Origin: Blattamonas nauphoetae
Lineage: Eukaryota; Preaxostyla; Oxymonadida
NCBI GenBank assembly: GCA_033064195.1
Contig: JARBJD010000014.1
Coordinates: 434,001-498,000 of the forward strand
Direction: 5' to 3'
DNA length: 64,000 nucleotides
Part shown: positions 21,780 to 31,740 of the stretch, in pieces
Layout: the number at the start of each line of letters is the position of its first letter
Position numbering within the stretch: the stretch's first letter is position 1
The notes under the pieces: generated by a model
The model's database searches: none
Told to the model about the DNA's origin: nothing
Seen by the model: the letters and a program-made list of their open reading frames with translations, nothing else
Position numbers and translations under genes: made by a program

Positions 21780-24365
21780 CAGTCTCGCAATGCGGGAACC
21801 ACACAATGTGTGGTTTAAGGGTGACTTAGTGAGAGTTGGAGGACATCCGAGACGAGTCACGCGATTTCTCGGGTGTTGTGCGAGGAGAGGCGGGTTGTCG
21901 AGATTTACGAGAGGAAAGTCGGGAAGTGGAAGAATTTGGTTTGTAGAAAGATGATTGGGTGAAGTGGGGGATGTCTTCTTGCGAGTATCGCGGTCTTGAG
22001 ATTGGTTTTGATTGATGTGTGGTTTCTGGCTGTTATTGGTTGGAATATGTGGGAGGCAGTGCGAAAGAACCAGACAAATCTCGTTCGGTAAGCTGGTTGT
22101 TGCGAGACGAAGCATATTCTTCATTGAATGGCTGATTTTCTGATTGTTGCGGTGGACGACCATATGACTGGGAATTCTACGTGATACTGGTAGGAGATGA
22201 TTGTTGTGGAAACTGTGGGTTGATGGGCTGTTGCTGTTTGTTCACAAAACCCTCTCTGGTTGAGAGGGAGTCTGCCCTTTGTTTGGTATACAGTCGGTCG
22301 GACTGTTGAGGAATTTGTAACTCGTCACGTCAAACCTGAAACTGTAGAATTGCATTTTTCATCGAAAATAACAAAAGTGTCAAACCTCCGTCTGTCTCAT
22401 GTGTCGACATTCGATTATCTTTCAAAATTTCCATTCAAAATTCCATATCAAGATTTCTACATCATTGTTGAGCACATTCTTCAACTTTTTTCGTGATCGT
22501 GTGCTGAGAGAATGAGGAGAGTATTCGATTGGAAAAAAGAAGACAACAAAGGACGATACCGGAACAACCCAGAGAAGACATAGGGTGCTGGGCGCATTCA
22601 AGGGTCTCGTACAACCAGCTTGGGAAAAATGATGATCCAGTCGTGGAGGAAGAAAAGAGCGTATTTTCAAGGAATCAGAAAGCAGTGTACTATGCTTGAT
22701 AAAAGAAGACAGTAGAAGAGAAATATCATGAAATCAAACCTAAATTTTTGATAGAGAATCAGAGAAAACACATCGTTTGGAAATCCGAAGAGCAAACCCA
22801 TCTGACTTTACTAGACTCGATTCAAAATAGATTGTCCAAATTTCAAGAAGTCTGAGGGGAGCTTGTTGAACAGTGATACATAGATTTGATGATGTTCAAT
22901 TCGGTTCGCATATCCATTTTTGTCTCTCAAAGTTCCACCCACTCCGGCTTATCAACACGAGTGGAGACGACTTTCAACAGAATGAGAGATTTGCACTGAT
23001 GTCTGGAAATAGTAAGTTTGCCGTTTGATTTCTTTGAAGTTGTACTTTCAAAGTTTGAGATGAAATCAGTGTCCGAATCGTACAGATTTCAGAAATTTAC
23101 ATTGTTGGTTGACAAAATTATTAAGACGGCAAACCAAATACTTCCGGACATCAGTGCAAATCTCTCATTCTGTTGAAAGTCGTCTCCACTCGTGTTGATA
23201 AGCCGGAGTGGGTGGAACTTTGAGAGACAAAAATGGATATGCGAACCGAATTGAACATCATCAAATCTATGTATCACTGTTCAACAAGCTCCCCTCAGAC
23301 TTCTTGAAATTTGGACAATCTATTTTGAATCGAGTCTAGTAAAGTCAGATGGGTTTGCTCTTCGGATTTCCAAACGATGTGTTTTCTCTGATTCTCTATC
23401 AAAAATTTAGGTTTGATTTCATGATATTTCTCTTCTACTGTCTTCTTTTATCAAGCATAGTACACTGCTTTCTGATTCCTTGAAAATACGCTCTTTTCTT
23501 CCTCCACGACTGGATCATCATTTTTCCCAAGCTGGTTGTACGAGACCCTTGAATGCGCCCAGCACCCTATGTCTTCTCTGGGTTGTTCCGGTATCGTCCT
23601 TTGTTGTCTTCTTTTTTCCAATCGAATACTCTCCTCATTCTCTCAGCACACGATCACGAAAAAAGTTGAAGAATGTGCTCAACAATGATGTAGAAATCTT
23701 GATATGGAATTTTGAATGGAAATTTTGAAAGATAATCGAATGTCGACACATGAGACAGACGGAGGTTTGACACTTTTTTTATTTTCGATGAAAAATGCAA
23801 TTCTACAGTTTCAGGTTTGACGTGACGAGTTACAAATTCCTCAACAGTCCGACCGACTGTACCGCTGTGCCTGTAAACGGACAGTGCTGTGCTCGTTCCG
23901 AGAAAGGAAGGGAGAAAAGTCCTTTTGTTGATCTGAGAAGGCGACAACAACTCGTCCAAAATCGACAAGCGGGTTCTGGACATCGTTGACCTTGCCTTGA
24001 TGTTGTTCCTGCTTGTTTCTATTCTCAAGGGCTTTAACATGAGGATTGAGGGGATACGACATAACATCGTCTGAGAAGAGAGGTGGTAGTCGAGTATTTT
24101 CCATAAGCTCCTGTTGGGAGTGCATCAGAGATCTGATTGTCATCGGGAACTCCTGACTGGGCGCATCTGCTTGGTCATCTTAAGAAACAAGCACTTGTTG
24201 ATTGTATGTCTATTGCTGCTGACGAGGAGGGTATTGATGGGTGAGAGATTTCGGGATGATGTGATAGAACTTGTCCGGGTTGAGATTCTGGTCCCTCATC
24301 GAATGATGCTGCAAATAGTACATGTGGCGAGGTCGAGGACGCCCAGACATTCCCATTTGTGTTGA
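21780..24365 (-). pseudogene. Gln/Ser-rich protein, decayed and split by a fold-back element
   Basis: Right part (24365-23862): begins M-G-M-S-G-R-P-R-P-R-H-M-Y-Y-L-Q and includes SQQELMENTRLPPLFSDDV and NRNKQEQHQGKVND. Left part (22288-21780): Q-R-A-D-S-L, then F-V-N-K-Q-Q-Q-P-I-N-P-Q-F-P-Q-Q and RPPQQSENQPFNEE. The two parts abut at the fold-back element's TA. Four or more in-frame stops are present; the four I located are TAA or TAG, mostly in Gln-rich context, as expected from C-to-T changes in CAA/CAG codons. Product unknown. Confidence 0.55.
22291..23859. mobile_element. Fold-back (giant-TIR) element with TA target duplication
   Basis: 1569 bp made of two inverted arms (22289-23008 and 23142-23861, counting the flanking TA) separated by 133 bp. 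The arms match without any indel that I can find and with very few substitutions. The ends start CAGTCGGTCGGACTG and are flanked by TA, as in mariner-type elements. The frames inside (for example V-E-E-F-V-T-R-H-V-K-P-E-T-V) are identical on the two arms and show no transposase motif. The near identity of the arms suggests a young insertion or ongoing gene conversion between them. Confidence 0.9.
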
Positions 24366-24779
24366 GGGAGTCTTTTCAAGTCATTTGGAACTGCGATCAC
24401 GATCGTGATCATGAAACAAGACAGACTGAGGAAAGCGAATGATACATAAATCGAGAAAGAGAGAAAAATCAAACGGAGAGTGAGATCATCATTGTTTACA
24501 TGACGAATAAGCTCTTCAGAAGCTCATTGAACGATTTTACACTCCTCCGTGGGCGAGATCAACTCATAAGTCAACTCCAACTTGTAACCCCAAAAGTGCG
24601 AGAGTATCGACACAAACTTCACATTTCACATCGAATTTCTTGATTAAAAAAGTGTTTTAGTCGAAATGAACGAGACAATGACAGATCTGCGTGTAGACTT
24701 TGAGATCTGCGCCTAGACCGATCTGCAGATCTGCGCGTAGACTTTTCCGGATCTGAGTCTAGACCTACCCCTTTGGTTC

Positions 24780-25164
24780 AATAGCTTCAACGAGGTGCTG
24801 ATAGGGTCTACGTCACCTAACGAGACTCTGTTCGTGTTGTTCGTGCTCATCCACAGAAGGAGATGCGCAACCACTCGAAGACGCGATTCCCATCAACAAC
24901 GCGGTGTGGAACACGACGATCCATGAATCGACTGAAAAGAAGGGAACACACAATCAGGTGCGAGGAAACACAGAAATCAGAAAACAATGACAAGGAAGAA
25001 GAAAAGGAATTCGAGATGAAGAATGAAAACGAGCGACGAACACACCTGTCTGCACATGAAAAGAAGAGTGATGGATTGCACAATCAGCATTACTGTAAGT
25101 TGGAGCAACTGGGAGGAAATCAGAGGTGGTCAGCGAGAATCACAGTTGAAGCCGCTTGAAGCCT
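24780..25164. other. Module spacer downstream of a family gene
   Basis: Homologous to the spacers at 30296-30622 and 34359-34685 that separate a family gene from the receptor gene behind it. On the minus strand it contains a conserved TTCTTTTCATGTGCAGACAG followed by GTGTGTTC and, about 130 nt later, CTTCTTTTCAG: the layout of an intron in a 5' leader. Here the receptor gene itself is missing and the 5.9-kb element follows. Confidence 0.5.
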
Positions 25165-26216
25165 TTATTGAGGTCGAAGAGTGTTTAGTCCCAAACAGTT
25201 CAATATTTCGAATGAATGAATCCCCACATACTGTCCATATTCCGAAGATTTGTCGTGGAGTAGTGTTTGTTCGAGATGATTTCTGAACCCTTCTTGTTCC
25301 AGTGTTTGAAACAATAGTCTCCCTCTGCCCGCAGTTTCCGCTCCACCTTTCTTCCATTTGTTGATGTTGTGGGTCATGGACAAGTAGACAGAAAAGTGGG
25401 TGTGTTCGTCTTCCACTCTTGAGAGAAGCGACTGGAAGATAATTGGGATGCGAGATGAACAAAAGAAATCCAGTGTTGGTTGGTGGAAGGCACTCACTTC
25501 AGAGACTCTGGACAGTACTTTCAATGCATGTTTGAATTCAGAATTCCACGACAGAAGGTGAGGATTGCGACTGATCTGGACGAGAGATGGTTCGATTGGG
25601 ATCAGAACTTCATTCAAAACCACATCTCGGATAATTTGAGGGTCAGTGTAGGAAACGATGGAAATCCAATGAAGAGTGTCGGGGGAGGCGATACGGGCTG
25701 TGTTGTGAGTGATCCTGATTATGTCATCCAGAACTTGTTTATCTTCGATCACAGAGAGATCGCGCAAGTGAGGTGTGGAAAGGATTCGAGGAATGAGTTT
25801 TTCGGAGACAAGGGCCAGCTCAGGAGAAGACAAAACCGAGTTGAAACAACTGTGGATGAATGCAAGAGCACCCCCGAATATCGAAGGCTGGGACGAAGAT
25901 AAGAGTATTGTGATCGAATCCATAAACACTGCACCGGGGTTTGGGGAGCCTTGTCCAATCGCCCTAATAAAAAGATCAATTCTGACTTTGTAATTCATAG
26001 TCGAGCTCATCGATGACAAAAATATGGCGGTTTTTTGAAGAAGCATCGCATCAAAGTGGAATCCATCTCTGACCATTAAAACAAGAGGGAGGAAGTAGTT
26101 TTTCATAGAATCAACAGAGAGAGGATAAGTTGGATTCCATTCCAGGAATGGAGAGGAATCTGGGTCAATCACATGAGAATGATGAGGAAAATACGGATAC
26201 CTTCGGAAGAGACCAT
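25165..26216 (-). CDS. 336-residue family protein
   Basis: Exon 1 is 26216-26201 (M-V-S-S-E, 16 nt), intron 26200-26160 (41 nt, GTATCC...CAG), exon 2 26159-25165 (995 nt); 1011 nt in total give 336 residues. The intron length is not a multiple of three, so the longer unspliced frame that starts upstream reads through the wrong phase; the spliced start matches the M-x-S-S-E start of the other copies. Landmarks: SPFLEWNP, LVLMVRDGFHFD, LIPRILSTPHLRDLSVIED, EVLIPIEPSLVQISRNPHL, SAFHQPTLDFFCSS and FQTLEQEGFRNHLEQTLLHD. It is predicted all-helical and cytosolic, with no signal peptide or membrane segment. Function unknown. Confidence 0.8.
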
Positions 26217-26467
26217 TGTGGGTTTGTTCATCTTGTATGATCAAGAGAGCGCGAGACCTGTGGAACCAATCAATGGGACGATCAAGCACTTTGAGAAATT
26301 TGACCTTGGTTTTATTTTAAATGCTGATGAAAAAAACAATCTATTCAGGAATCATGACACAAATAAGATAAGTGCAGAATATGAGTCCGGAACAAGAGTG
26401 AGTTGATGGGAACAAAAAAGAATGAAGATAAAGCACAATAAGGAATAGTCTGACCCGAATGACGAAT

Positions 26468-29400
26468 TCATTCCGATTTCTGGACGACCAAGCGGCTGCT
26501 GCAAAGAATACATCGACGACGGATGATTGTGGGACGGAGTGACCCAAAATAAACGAAGATGCCAACTGGAGCAGTCGACGACGACGACGATCCTGAGACT
26601 GAAGCTGAACGGCTCCAGTCAAGAACTGCAATCCCGCCCTTCCGAGACGGCCACTTCTCTCCAGAGACAAGGTTTTCAAACCAGTTGTTGGAGAGCACAA
26701 GACGAGCTGAGCAAGTTCCTGTTGAGATGTGGACGGTTCCTGAACCAGACCACACGCTCAGACAATCAACAAACAGACACGACGACATCACAAACATTGG
26801 CTTCGATTGAGAGGACGAGGAGAGAGTGATGTGGAGAGTGCTTCCAGTGAATGTCGATGGAGATGAAGAGAGGCACGTTCCACTCTTCTCAAACACACAA
26901 TCAGCAACAGACACCGATTCATGGCAAGACGAGATTGAGATCAAACTGAGATTGGTTGGCGAAGACGACGATGTTACCGAGTCGACTGCGCGAATTGTGG
27001 TGAGGAACGAAGAGTGGGTGAGGGAGAACGAGGAAGAGGGCGAGAGAGAAGAGAAGTGGAGGAGAGAGTCGGATGTGGTGGTGTTCTCAACTGTCAGTTC
27101 AGAAACAGAGAAGTCAATTCCTTCGTGCTTGTCTTCTCCTCCAAACAGAGTCACTCCGAGAACAACATTTCTCATTAAAACGCTGTTCACTGCCATCTCT
27201 CCCCCACACACCCACCCAACTCCCATCCCCACTCTCCCACTTCCATCTGCAACAATCTCTACTGACTCCACCACACACCGCCCTTTCCCAAAAATAACGA
27301 ATTGTCCCCCAACCACTTCGCTCGAGGTTGAAGGCAACGAAAGAACCAAACTTGAAAGTTCCACCGTTCCTCCACCAATCGTCATAATTCCATCTGTTCG
27401 ATGGTTTCCTTCGCCTGTCCCAATCACGGAGTTGTCACACATCAGACGACATTTGTTCCCTTTCGCGGATTGGATCACCAATCGTTCCGATCCAACTTGG
27501 ATTCTCTCTCCGAATCCAACTTCTTCTTTGATCTCAATTCTGATTCCATCTCTCACCACCTTCCTCTGTCTTGTCCTCCAACCCCAAACGACTGATCCGC
27601 ACGGGTTTTCAGCTGACCCACAATCGTCCGTTCTGTTGCTGCCTCCTTCGTTCACTGTGATTGCTGTCCATGTTGGTTCAGGCGGAACAACGATTTGCAG
27701 ATTTGGTGCGAATTTTGGCTGATTGATGCCTGCACATGTGAGCCCAATGATTGTGTATGTCGTCCCAAAACCCAAATGGACTGTCTTGCTGCCATCCATC
27801 GAGTAAACAACAGCCGTGGCCTTCCCATTCACCCCATCCGCGTCGAAGACAGCTGTCAATGTGGATGTGGCTGATCCATCAGTGACAGTGAGTGTGTATG
27901 GGTTAGCGAAGAGTTTCTCGCCAACCAGTGCGATGGTGACGGTGTCTTGTTGTGTGTTCGAAAACGTGATCGGACCCACTCTTTTCAACGTTGGACTGCT
28001 CGGAGTGGTGAAGAAGAGGCGAGGGGGGTCCAAGATGAGAACAATGCCTGTGCTGACTTGGATCACCTCATCAATCTCATATGTCGTCTCGAAATCCAGA
28101 ATCGCATCTTCTCCCTGCAGCTTCAGTCCAGCTTTCGTCGAGAAAATGTTGCCACCAGATGCGCTGCGCACAAAATCAACCTCCATCCAGAAATCCGATT
28201 TGACTTTCACTGACGCTTTGTACGATCCTGTCGCAAGCGTCCGTCCTTTCAGAGAGACGAAAGCGTCGAACTTGGAGTTTCCGACTTCGCAGATCGCTTG
28301 CACGATTCGCGGTGGATTCGGTGTTGTGAGGACAGCATTCTTTGTGTCGACGATGGAATCCTTCCATCCAAAAGTGACGAGGGAGTAGTTCGCTTCGAAT
28401 TGCAGCTGTTCCCATTCTCCAAAAGAGAGATCGGATTTGGTCGATGTTGAATCTGAAGAGAAGTCGAACGAGATCATTCTGCTGATTGGAGGAGGAGAGT
28501 TGTCGTTCGGCATTTCGTACCCGTTCGTGTTGTCGACGAGCATCAGAACTGTTCCGCTGATCGGCTGATCAACGGTCAGCGTCGCTTTCGCCGTCTTGTC
28601 GTTCGAGCTCACGGAACGGCTGACTGACAAAACCGTCAAAGAATTCAGTGCAGTAACCAAGTTTGGAGTGATTGAAGCCCCGATGAAGTATATCTGAACG
28701 ACTTCTTGGTCGGTGTCACAGTCGACAAACGACGAGATCACTTGAGTTGCTGAGTTCAACTGTGCAGAAACATCGTGTCCCCGATCAGTTGTGATGGCCA
28801 TGTTCTCTCTGAAGCGGAGTGAGGTGAACGTAAATGCACTGAGAGACGTGTGAAGTGCCCCTCCCGAGCCTGTCGATGAGTTCTGACAGCATTTTTGAAA
28901 CAGACAGTTCGAAACAGGGAACGGACCCTGACATTGGTTCATCATTAATCCTCCTGCGAAAGTGGTTGCGGAGAGATCGAAAAACACGCAATCTGTGACC
29001 GATCCCTGCGAGCAGGAAGTCAGCTGCATTCCTCCACCTTGGTGGTTGGCATTTCCCGAGACAAATGAACAGTGCGACACAACAGCAGAGCAAGATGGTG
29101 ATGGCCTACAAAACACGCTTCCCCCCAAAACATCGGCCGAGCAACGAGTGAAAGAGCATTTTGTGATGGTCAGTGAGACTCCGGCTTCGAGTGAGTCGAT
29201 CGCTCCTCCTCGTTCAGCGCGGATGTCTCGGAAGGTGCACGTGTCGAAGAGAGTGCAATCCGGAGAGAGGGCGTGGTCGAATTGGGTCGTTCTGTGTTGG
29301 AGATACACGGTGGGAGGGCCTTCTGTTGGGTCGGGGTCCGATTCGCATTTCGAGAACGACGAATTCAGACAACAAAGAGCGCTCCCCAAATTCATGTCCA

Positions 29401-30295
29401 ACGACCCTGTTCCATAAAGATGGTTGGTGCATTGGGAGATTGACGAAGAGATCAGTCTTTGGGAGGCGAGAGGGAAGCGGAGGGTGTCGGCGATGAAGCG
29501 ACGAGGACTCGTGACGTTTGTCATCGCTGAAGCTGTCAATGAAACGGATGCTGCGAACAATGATTGTTGGATGTCGTTTCTGTTGAACCCAAAATCAAAA
29601 AGGGGGCCAGTCGCGAGAGGCAAGGCGGTATTTGAAAACGAGAGCCCGGTCCCAATAATCGACAGAATACCCGTTGCATGATCTGTGTCCCTTCCCAAAA
29701 TGGGGTCTTCTGACGATTCAGTGACCGGTGACTTGTGGTTGTGTGCCATCGTTCCAAAAAGTGGCAGAGATGACGCGTGTCTCCAGATCACTTGGGTGCC
29801 GACAACTGTCAATATCGAAGTATCTGCAGATGTCCATGTTGATAAAAACGGACTGGTGCCTGAAGCAGCACAAATTTCGCACTTGGACACCGACAATGAG
29901 GATTGGCTGATCGTCGCAACAGAAATGTTGTCTCCATTGCATATCAATCGAAGTGAGCTTAATGAAACTGTGCTGTTTAACACAATCAGCATCGGTGAGG
30001 GTTCAGAGTTCGAAATATCGTGGTTGTATTCGGCTTGGTTCGAAACGATTGAAGCAGACGGAGTCCCAACAATCGATATGTTCACTGATCTCATAATATA
30101 TTCCAATATCTGGTATTGTCCGTGGAGAAGGATTGGTCTGCTTTCATGGTCTGTGTTTGAGGTTCGTTCTTCAGTCAATTCGTCAAGAATAGGTTTCAGG
30201 CTCAAGACACGTCCTTCAGCCATTGCCTCAGCATGAAACGGAAAAATGAAGAGGAAAATAATGAGGGGGGCAGAAAGAAAGATATGAGGACACAT
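26468..30295 (-). CDS. Secreted beta-helix receptor-like protein, no kinase part
   Basis: Frame of 1275 residues starting M-C-P-H-I-F-L-S with a signal peptide (about residues 1-24). Residues about 40-590 are right-handed beta-helix repeats (for example LFDTCTFRDIRAERGGAI, GGGMQLTSCSQGSVTDCVF, GSGGALHTS). Residues about 590-870 hold Ig/IPT-like modules with repeated F-x-x-T/N-Y-x-I/L blocks (LGFGTTYTIIGL, FEANYSLVTF). Residues 890-1230 form a second beta-helix (SVSVADCVFEKSG). Related genes continue with a membrane helix and a kinase-like domain, as at 45253-46386; this one stops shortly after the second helix, so it is either a secreted form or 3'-truncated. Its start is 327 bp behind the family gene at 30623, in the same direction. 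It probably binds ligands outside the cell. Confidence 0.8.
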   Translation of the reverse strand: MCPHIFLSAPLIIFLFIFPFHAEAMAEGRVLSLKPILDELTEERTSNTDHESRPILLHGQYQILEYIMRSVNISIVGTPSASIVSNQAEYNHDISNSEPSPMLIVLNSTVSLSSLRLICNGDNISVATISQSSLSVSKCEICAASGTSPFLSTWTSADTSILTVVGTQVIWRHASSLPLFGTMAHNHKSPVTESSEDPILGRDTDHATGILSIIGTGLSFSNTALPLATGPLFDFGFNRNDIQQSLFAASVSLTASAMTNVTSPRRFIADTLRFPLASQRLISSSISQCTNHLYGTGSLDMNLGSALCCLNSSFSKCESDPDPTEGPPTVYLQHRTTQFDHALSPDCTLFDTCTFRDIRAERGGAIDSLEAGVSLTITKCSFTRCSADVLGGSVFCRPSPSCSAVVSHCSFVSGNANHQGGGMQLTSCSQGSVTDCVFFDLSATTFAGGLMMNQCQGPFPVSNCLFQKCCQNSSTGSGGALHTSLSAFTFTSLRFRENMAITTDRGHDVSAQLNSATQVISSFVDCDTDQEVVQIYFIGASITPNLVTALNSLTVLSVSRSVSSNDKTAKATLTVDQPISGTVLMLVDNTNGYEMPNDNSPPPISRMISFDFSSDSTSTKSDLSFGEWEQLQFEANYSLVTFGWKDSIVDTKNAVLTTPNPPRIVQAICEVGNSKFDAFVSLKGRTLATGSYKASVKVKSDFWMEVDFVRSASGGNIFSTKAGLKLQGEDAILDFETTYEIDEVIQVSTGIVLILDPPRLFFTTPSSPTLKRVGPITFSNTQQDTVTIALVGEKLFANPYTLTVTDGSATSTLTAVFDADGVNGKATAVVYSMDGSKTVHLGFGTTYTIIGLTCAGINQPKFAPNLQIVVPPEPTWTAITVNEGGSNRTDDCGSAENPCGSVVWGWRTRQRKVVRDGIRIEIKEEVGFGERIQVGSERLVIQSAKGNKCRLMCDNSVIGTGEGNHRTDGIMTIGGGTVELSSLVLSLPSTSSEVVGGQFVIFGKGRCVVESVEIVADGSGRVGMGVGWVCGGEMAVNSVLMRNVVLGVTLFGGEDKHEGIDFSVSELTVENTTTSDSLLHFSSLSPSSSFSLTHSSFLTTIRAVDSVTSSSSPTNLSLISISSCHESVSVADCVFEKSGTCLSSSPSTFTGSTLHITLSSSSQSKPMFVMSSCLFVDCLSVWSGSGTVHISTGTCSARLVLSNNWFENLVSGEKWPSRKGGIAVLDWSRSASVSGSSSSSTAPVGIFVYFGSLRPTIIRRRCILCSSRLVVQKSE

Positions 30296-30622
30296 TTTGA
30301 GGAAGAATGACGATTAGGGAGAAATTGATCGGCTCATTATCCGGATTTACGAATATCGTGAGGTGGAAGACGACGATCCATAAATCGGTAGAATAGAAGG
30401 GAACACACAATCAGGAGTGAGGGATCACGTTATTCAGAAAACAATGACAAGGAAGAAGAAAATGACTTCGAAGTGAAAAAGGAAGGTGAGCGAAGAACAC
30501 ACCTGTCTGCATATGAAAAGAAGACTTATGGCTTGTGCGATCAGCATTACTGTAAGTTGGAGCAACTGGGGTTGAAATCAGAGGTGGACAGCGAGAATGC
30601 CAGTTGAGTGCTCAGGAAGCCT
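30296..30622. other. Module spacer between family gene and receptor gene
   Basis: Minus-strand 5' leader of the receptor gene, conserved with 24780-25164 and 34359-34685 (TCTTCTTTTCAT, GCAGACAGGTGTGTTC, ATTGTGTGTTCCCTTCT). The putative donor is kept, but the acceptor reads CTATTCTAC instead of CTTTTCAG in this copy. It includes a short upstream ATG (M-S-R-S) that ends quickly, so the receptor start at 30295 is preferred. Confidence 0.5.
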
Positions 30623-31678
30623 TTACTGAGGTTGAAGAGAGTTCATTCCCAAAGCTTTTCTGAGAATGAATGAATAGACCCTCGCATCCTCTCCATACAC
30701 CGACGACTTGTCGAGAAGCAGCGTTTGTTCGAGTCCATCAAAAAAACCTTCCTGTTCCAGTGTCTGCAACAATATTCTCCCTCTGCGCCAAGTTTCGGCT
30801 CCATCTTTCTTCCATATGTTGATAATATCGTTCGTTTTCCAGATGATGAATTGATGGGTTTCTTCATTCTCCATTGTTGAGAGGAGTGACTGGAAGGTCA
30901 TTTGGAAGTGAGAAGAACAAATGAAATCCAGTGTTGGTTGGTGGAAGGCACTCCTATCACAGATCTGGAGTAGTAACAGCAATGTCCCTCTGTATTCATC
31001 GTTCCACGACAAAAGGTGAGGATTGCGAGTGATCTGCACGAGAGATGGTTCGAATGGGATCAGAACGTCATTCAGCACCACATCTCGGATTGATTCAGGG
31101 TCAGTGTCGGAAGTGGCGGAGAGGGAGTGAATAGAGTTGGCGGATGAGAGCAAGACACCGATGTCAAAGATTGCACGTATATCGGTCATCACGTTCTGAT
31201 CATCGATTCCAGAAAGATCTCGCAGACGAGGTGTGGAAAGGAGTCCGGGAATGAGGCCAGAGGAGAACAAGGTCAGGCGGTTCGATGGTGAACAAAAAAT
31301 GAGACATTCGTGAACGATCGCGAGAGTTTCTCTGATAATCGAGTGATGTGACGAAGATACGAGCACAGTTATCGAATCCACAAACACTGCAGCTGGGTTT
31401 GCGGAGTCTTGTCCAATGGCCACCAAAAAAGCGTCGATGGTGAATGACCTTTCCAAAGCCCAGCAAATCAAAGAAAGGTATTTTGATGCTTTCTGAAGAA
31501 GCTTCTCATCAAAGTTGTAGTCATCTCTGACCATTGAAACAAGAGAGACGAATGGTGGTGCAACAGAATCAACGGTAATTTCATCATCTGGATTCCAAAG
31601 CATGAACGGAGTGTAATCTGAATCAATCAGATGACAATGACGATGAGGAGAACTAGGGATACAGTCTGATGAGATCAT
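30623..31678 (-). CDS. 336-residue family protein (reference copy)
   Basis: Exon 1 31678-31663 (M-I-S-S-D, 16 nt), intron 31662-31618 (45 nt, GTATCC...CAG), exon 2 31617-30623 (995 nt), 336 residues. Order of conserved blocks: YTPFMLWNP (about 6-15), VDSVAPPFVSLVSMVRD (about 21-37), F-L-V-A-I-G-Q-D-S-A-N-P-A-A-V-F-V-D-S-I (about 72-95), LIPGLLSTPRLRDLSGIDD (about 130-150), IRDVVLNDVLIPFEPSLVQI (about 185-205), SAFHQPTLDFICSS (about 230-245), WKKDGAETWRRGRILLQTLE (about 275-295) and EQTLLLDKSS (about 304-313). The pattern suggests a helical-repeat fold of ARM/HEAT type; that is inference. The unspliced frame is also open since 45 is a multiple of three. I recall similar hypothetical proteins from Blattamonas (unverified). 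Confidence 0.8.
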   Translation of the reverse strand: MISSDCIPSSPHRHCHLIDSDYTPFMLWNPDDEITVDSVAPPFVSLVSMVRDDYNFDEKLLQKASKYLSLICWALERSFTIDAFLVAIGQDSANPAAVFVDSITVLVSSSHHSIIRETLAIVHECLIFCSPSNRLTLFSSGLIPGLLSTPRLRDLSGIDDQNVMTDIRAIFDIGVLLSSANSIHSLSATSDTDPESIRDVVLNDVLIPFEPSLVQITRNPHLLSWNDEYRGTLLLLLQICDRSAFHQPTLDFICSSHFQMTFQSLLSTMENEETHQFIIWKTNDIINIWKKDGAETWRRGRILLQTLEQEGFFDGLEQTLLLDKSSVYGEDARVYSFILRKALGMNSLQPQ

Positions 31679-31740
31679 GTATGAATTTGATTCTTCTCTT
31701 TTCTTGAGTTGAACGCTGATTAAACACTTTGATGGGACGA

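Larger units (their letters stand above)
18864..24771. mobile_element. 5.9-kb element with 8-bp target duplication and AGATCT-rich inverted ends
   Basis: The inverted ends (about 95 bp: 18864-18958 and 24677-24771) start GGGTAGGTCTAG and are built from repeated GCAGATCTGC and GTCTAGAC/GTCTAGGC blocks. The exact 8-bp TTTGGTTC lies on both sides (18856-18863 and 24772-24779). The interior carries decayed cellular-type genes on the minus strand and a fold-back element, and no transposase. The 8-bp duplication suggests a hAT-type mechanism, but the termini differ from the GGCATG ends of the other elements here. Confidence 0.75.

Noticed and set aside
22260-24067. Frames with V-E-E-F-V-T-R-H-V-K-P-E-T-V on both strands as a duplicated gene.
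   Set aside because: They are the same sequence seen in the two arms of the fold-back element.
21780-24365. In-frame TAA and TAG in a Gln-rich reading frame, as if TAR coded Gln (known in the oxymonad Streblomastix). Also, behind the TAA of the genes ending at 58929, 34686, 30623, 25165 and 59956, 14 more codons run to a common TGA.
   Set aside because: C-to-T decay of CAA/CAG gives the same stops in a pseudogene. In the family genes the 14 codons after TAA are poorly conserved in the 60-kb copy and look like shared 3' flank. A standard code remains the simpler reading; peptide data on the 336-residue family would settle it.
26239-26289. Upstream start for the family gene at 25165 (M-L-D-R-P-I-D-W).
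   Set aside because: It reaches the family frame only by translating the 41-nt intron in another phase; the spliced M-V-S-S-E start matches all paralogues.
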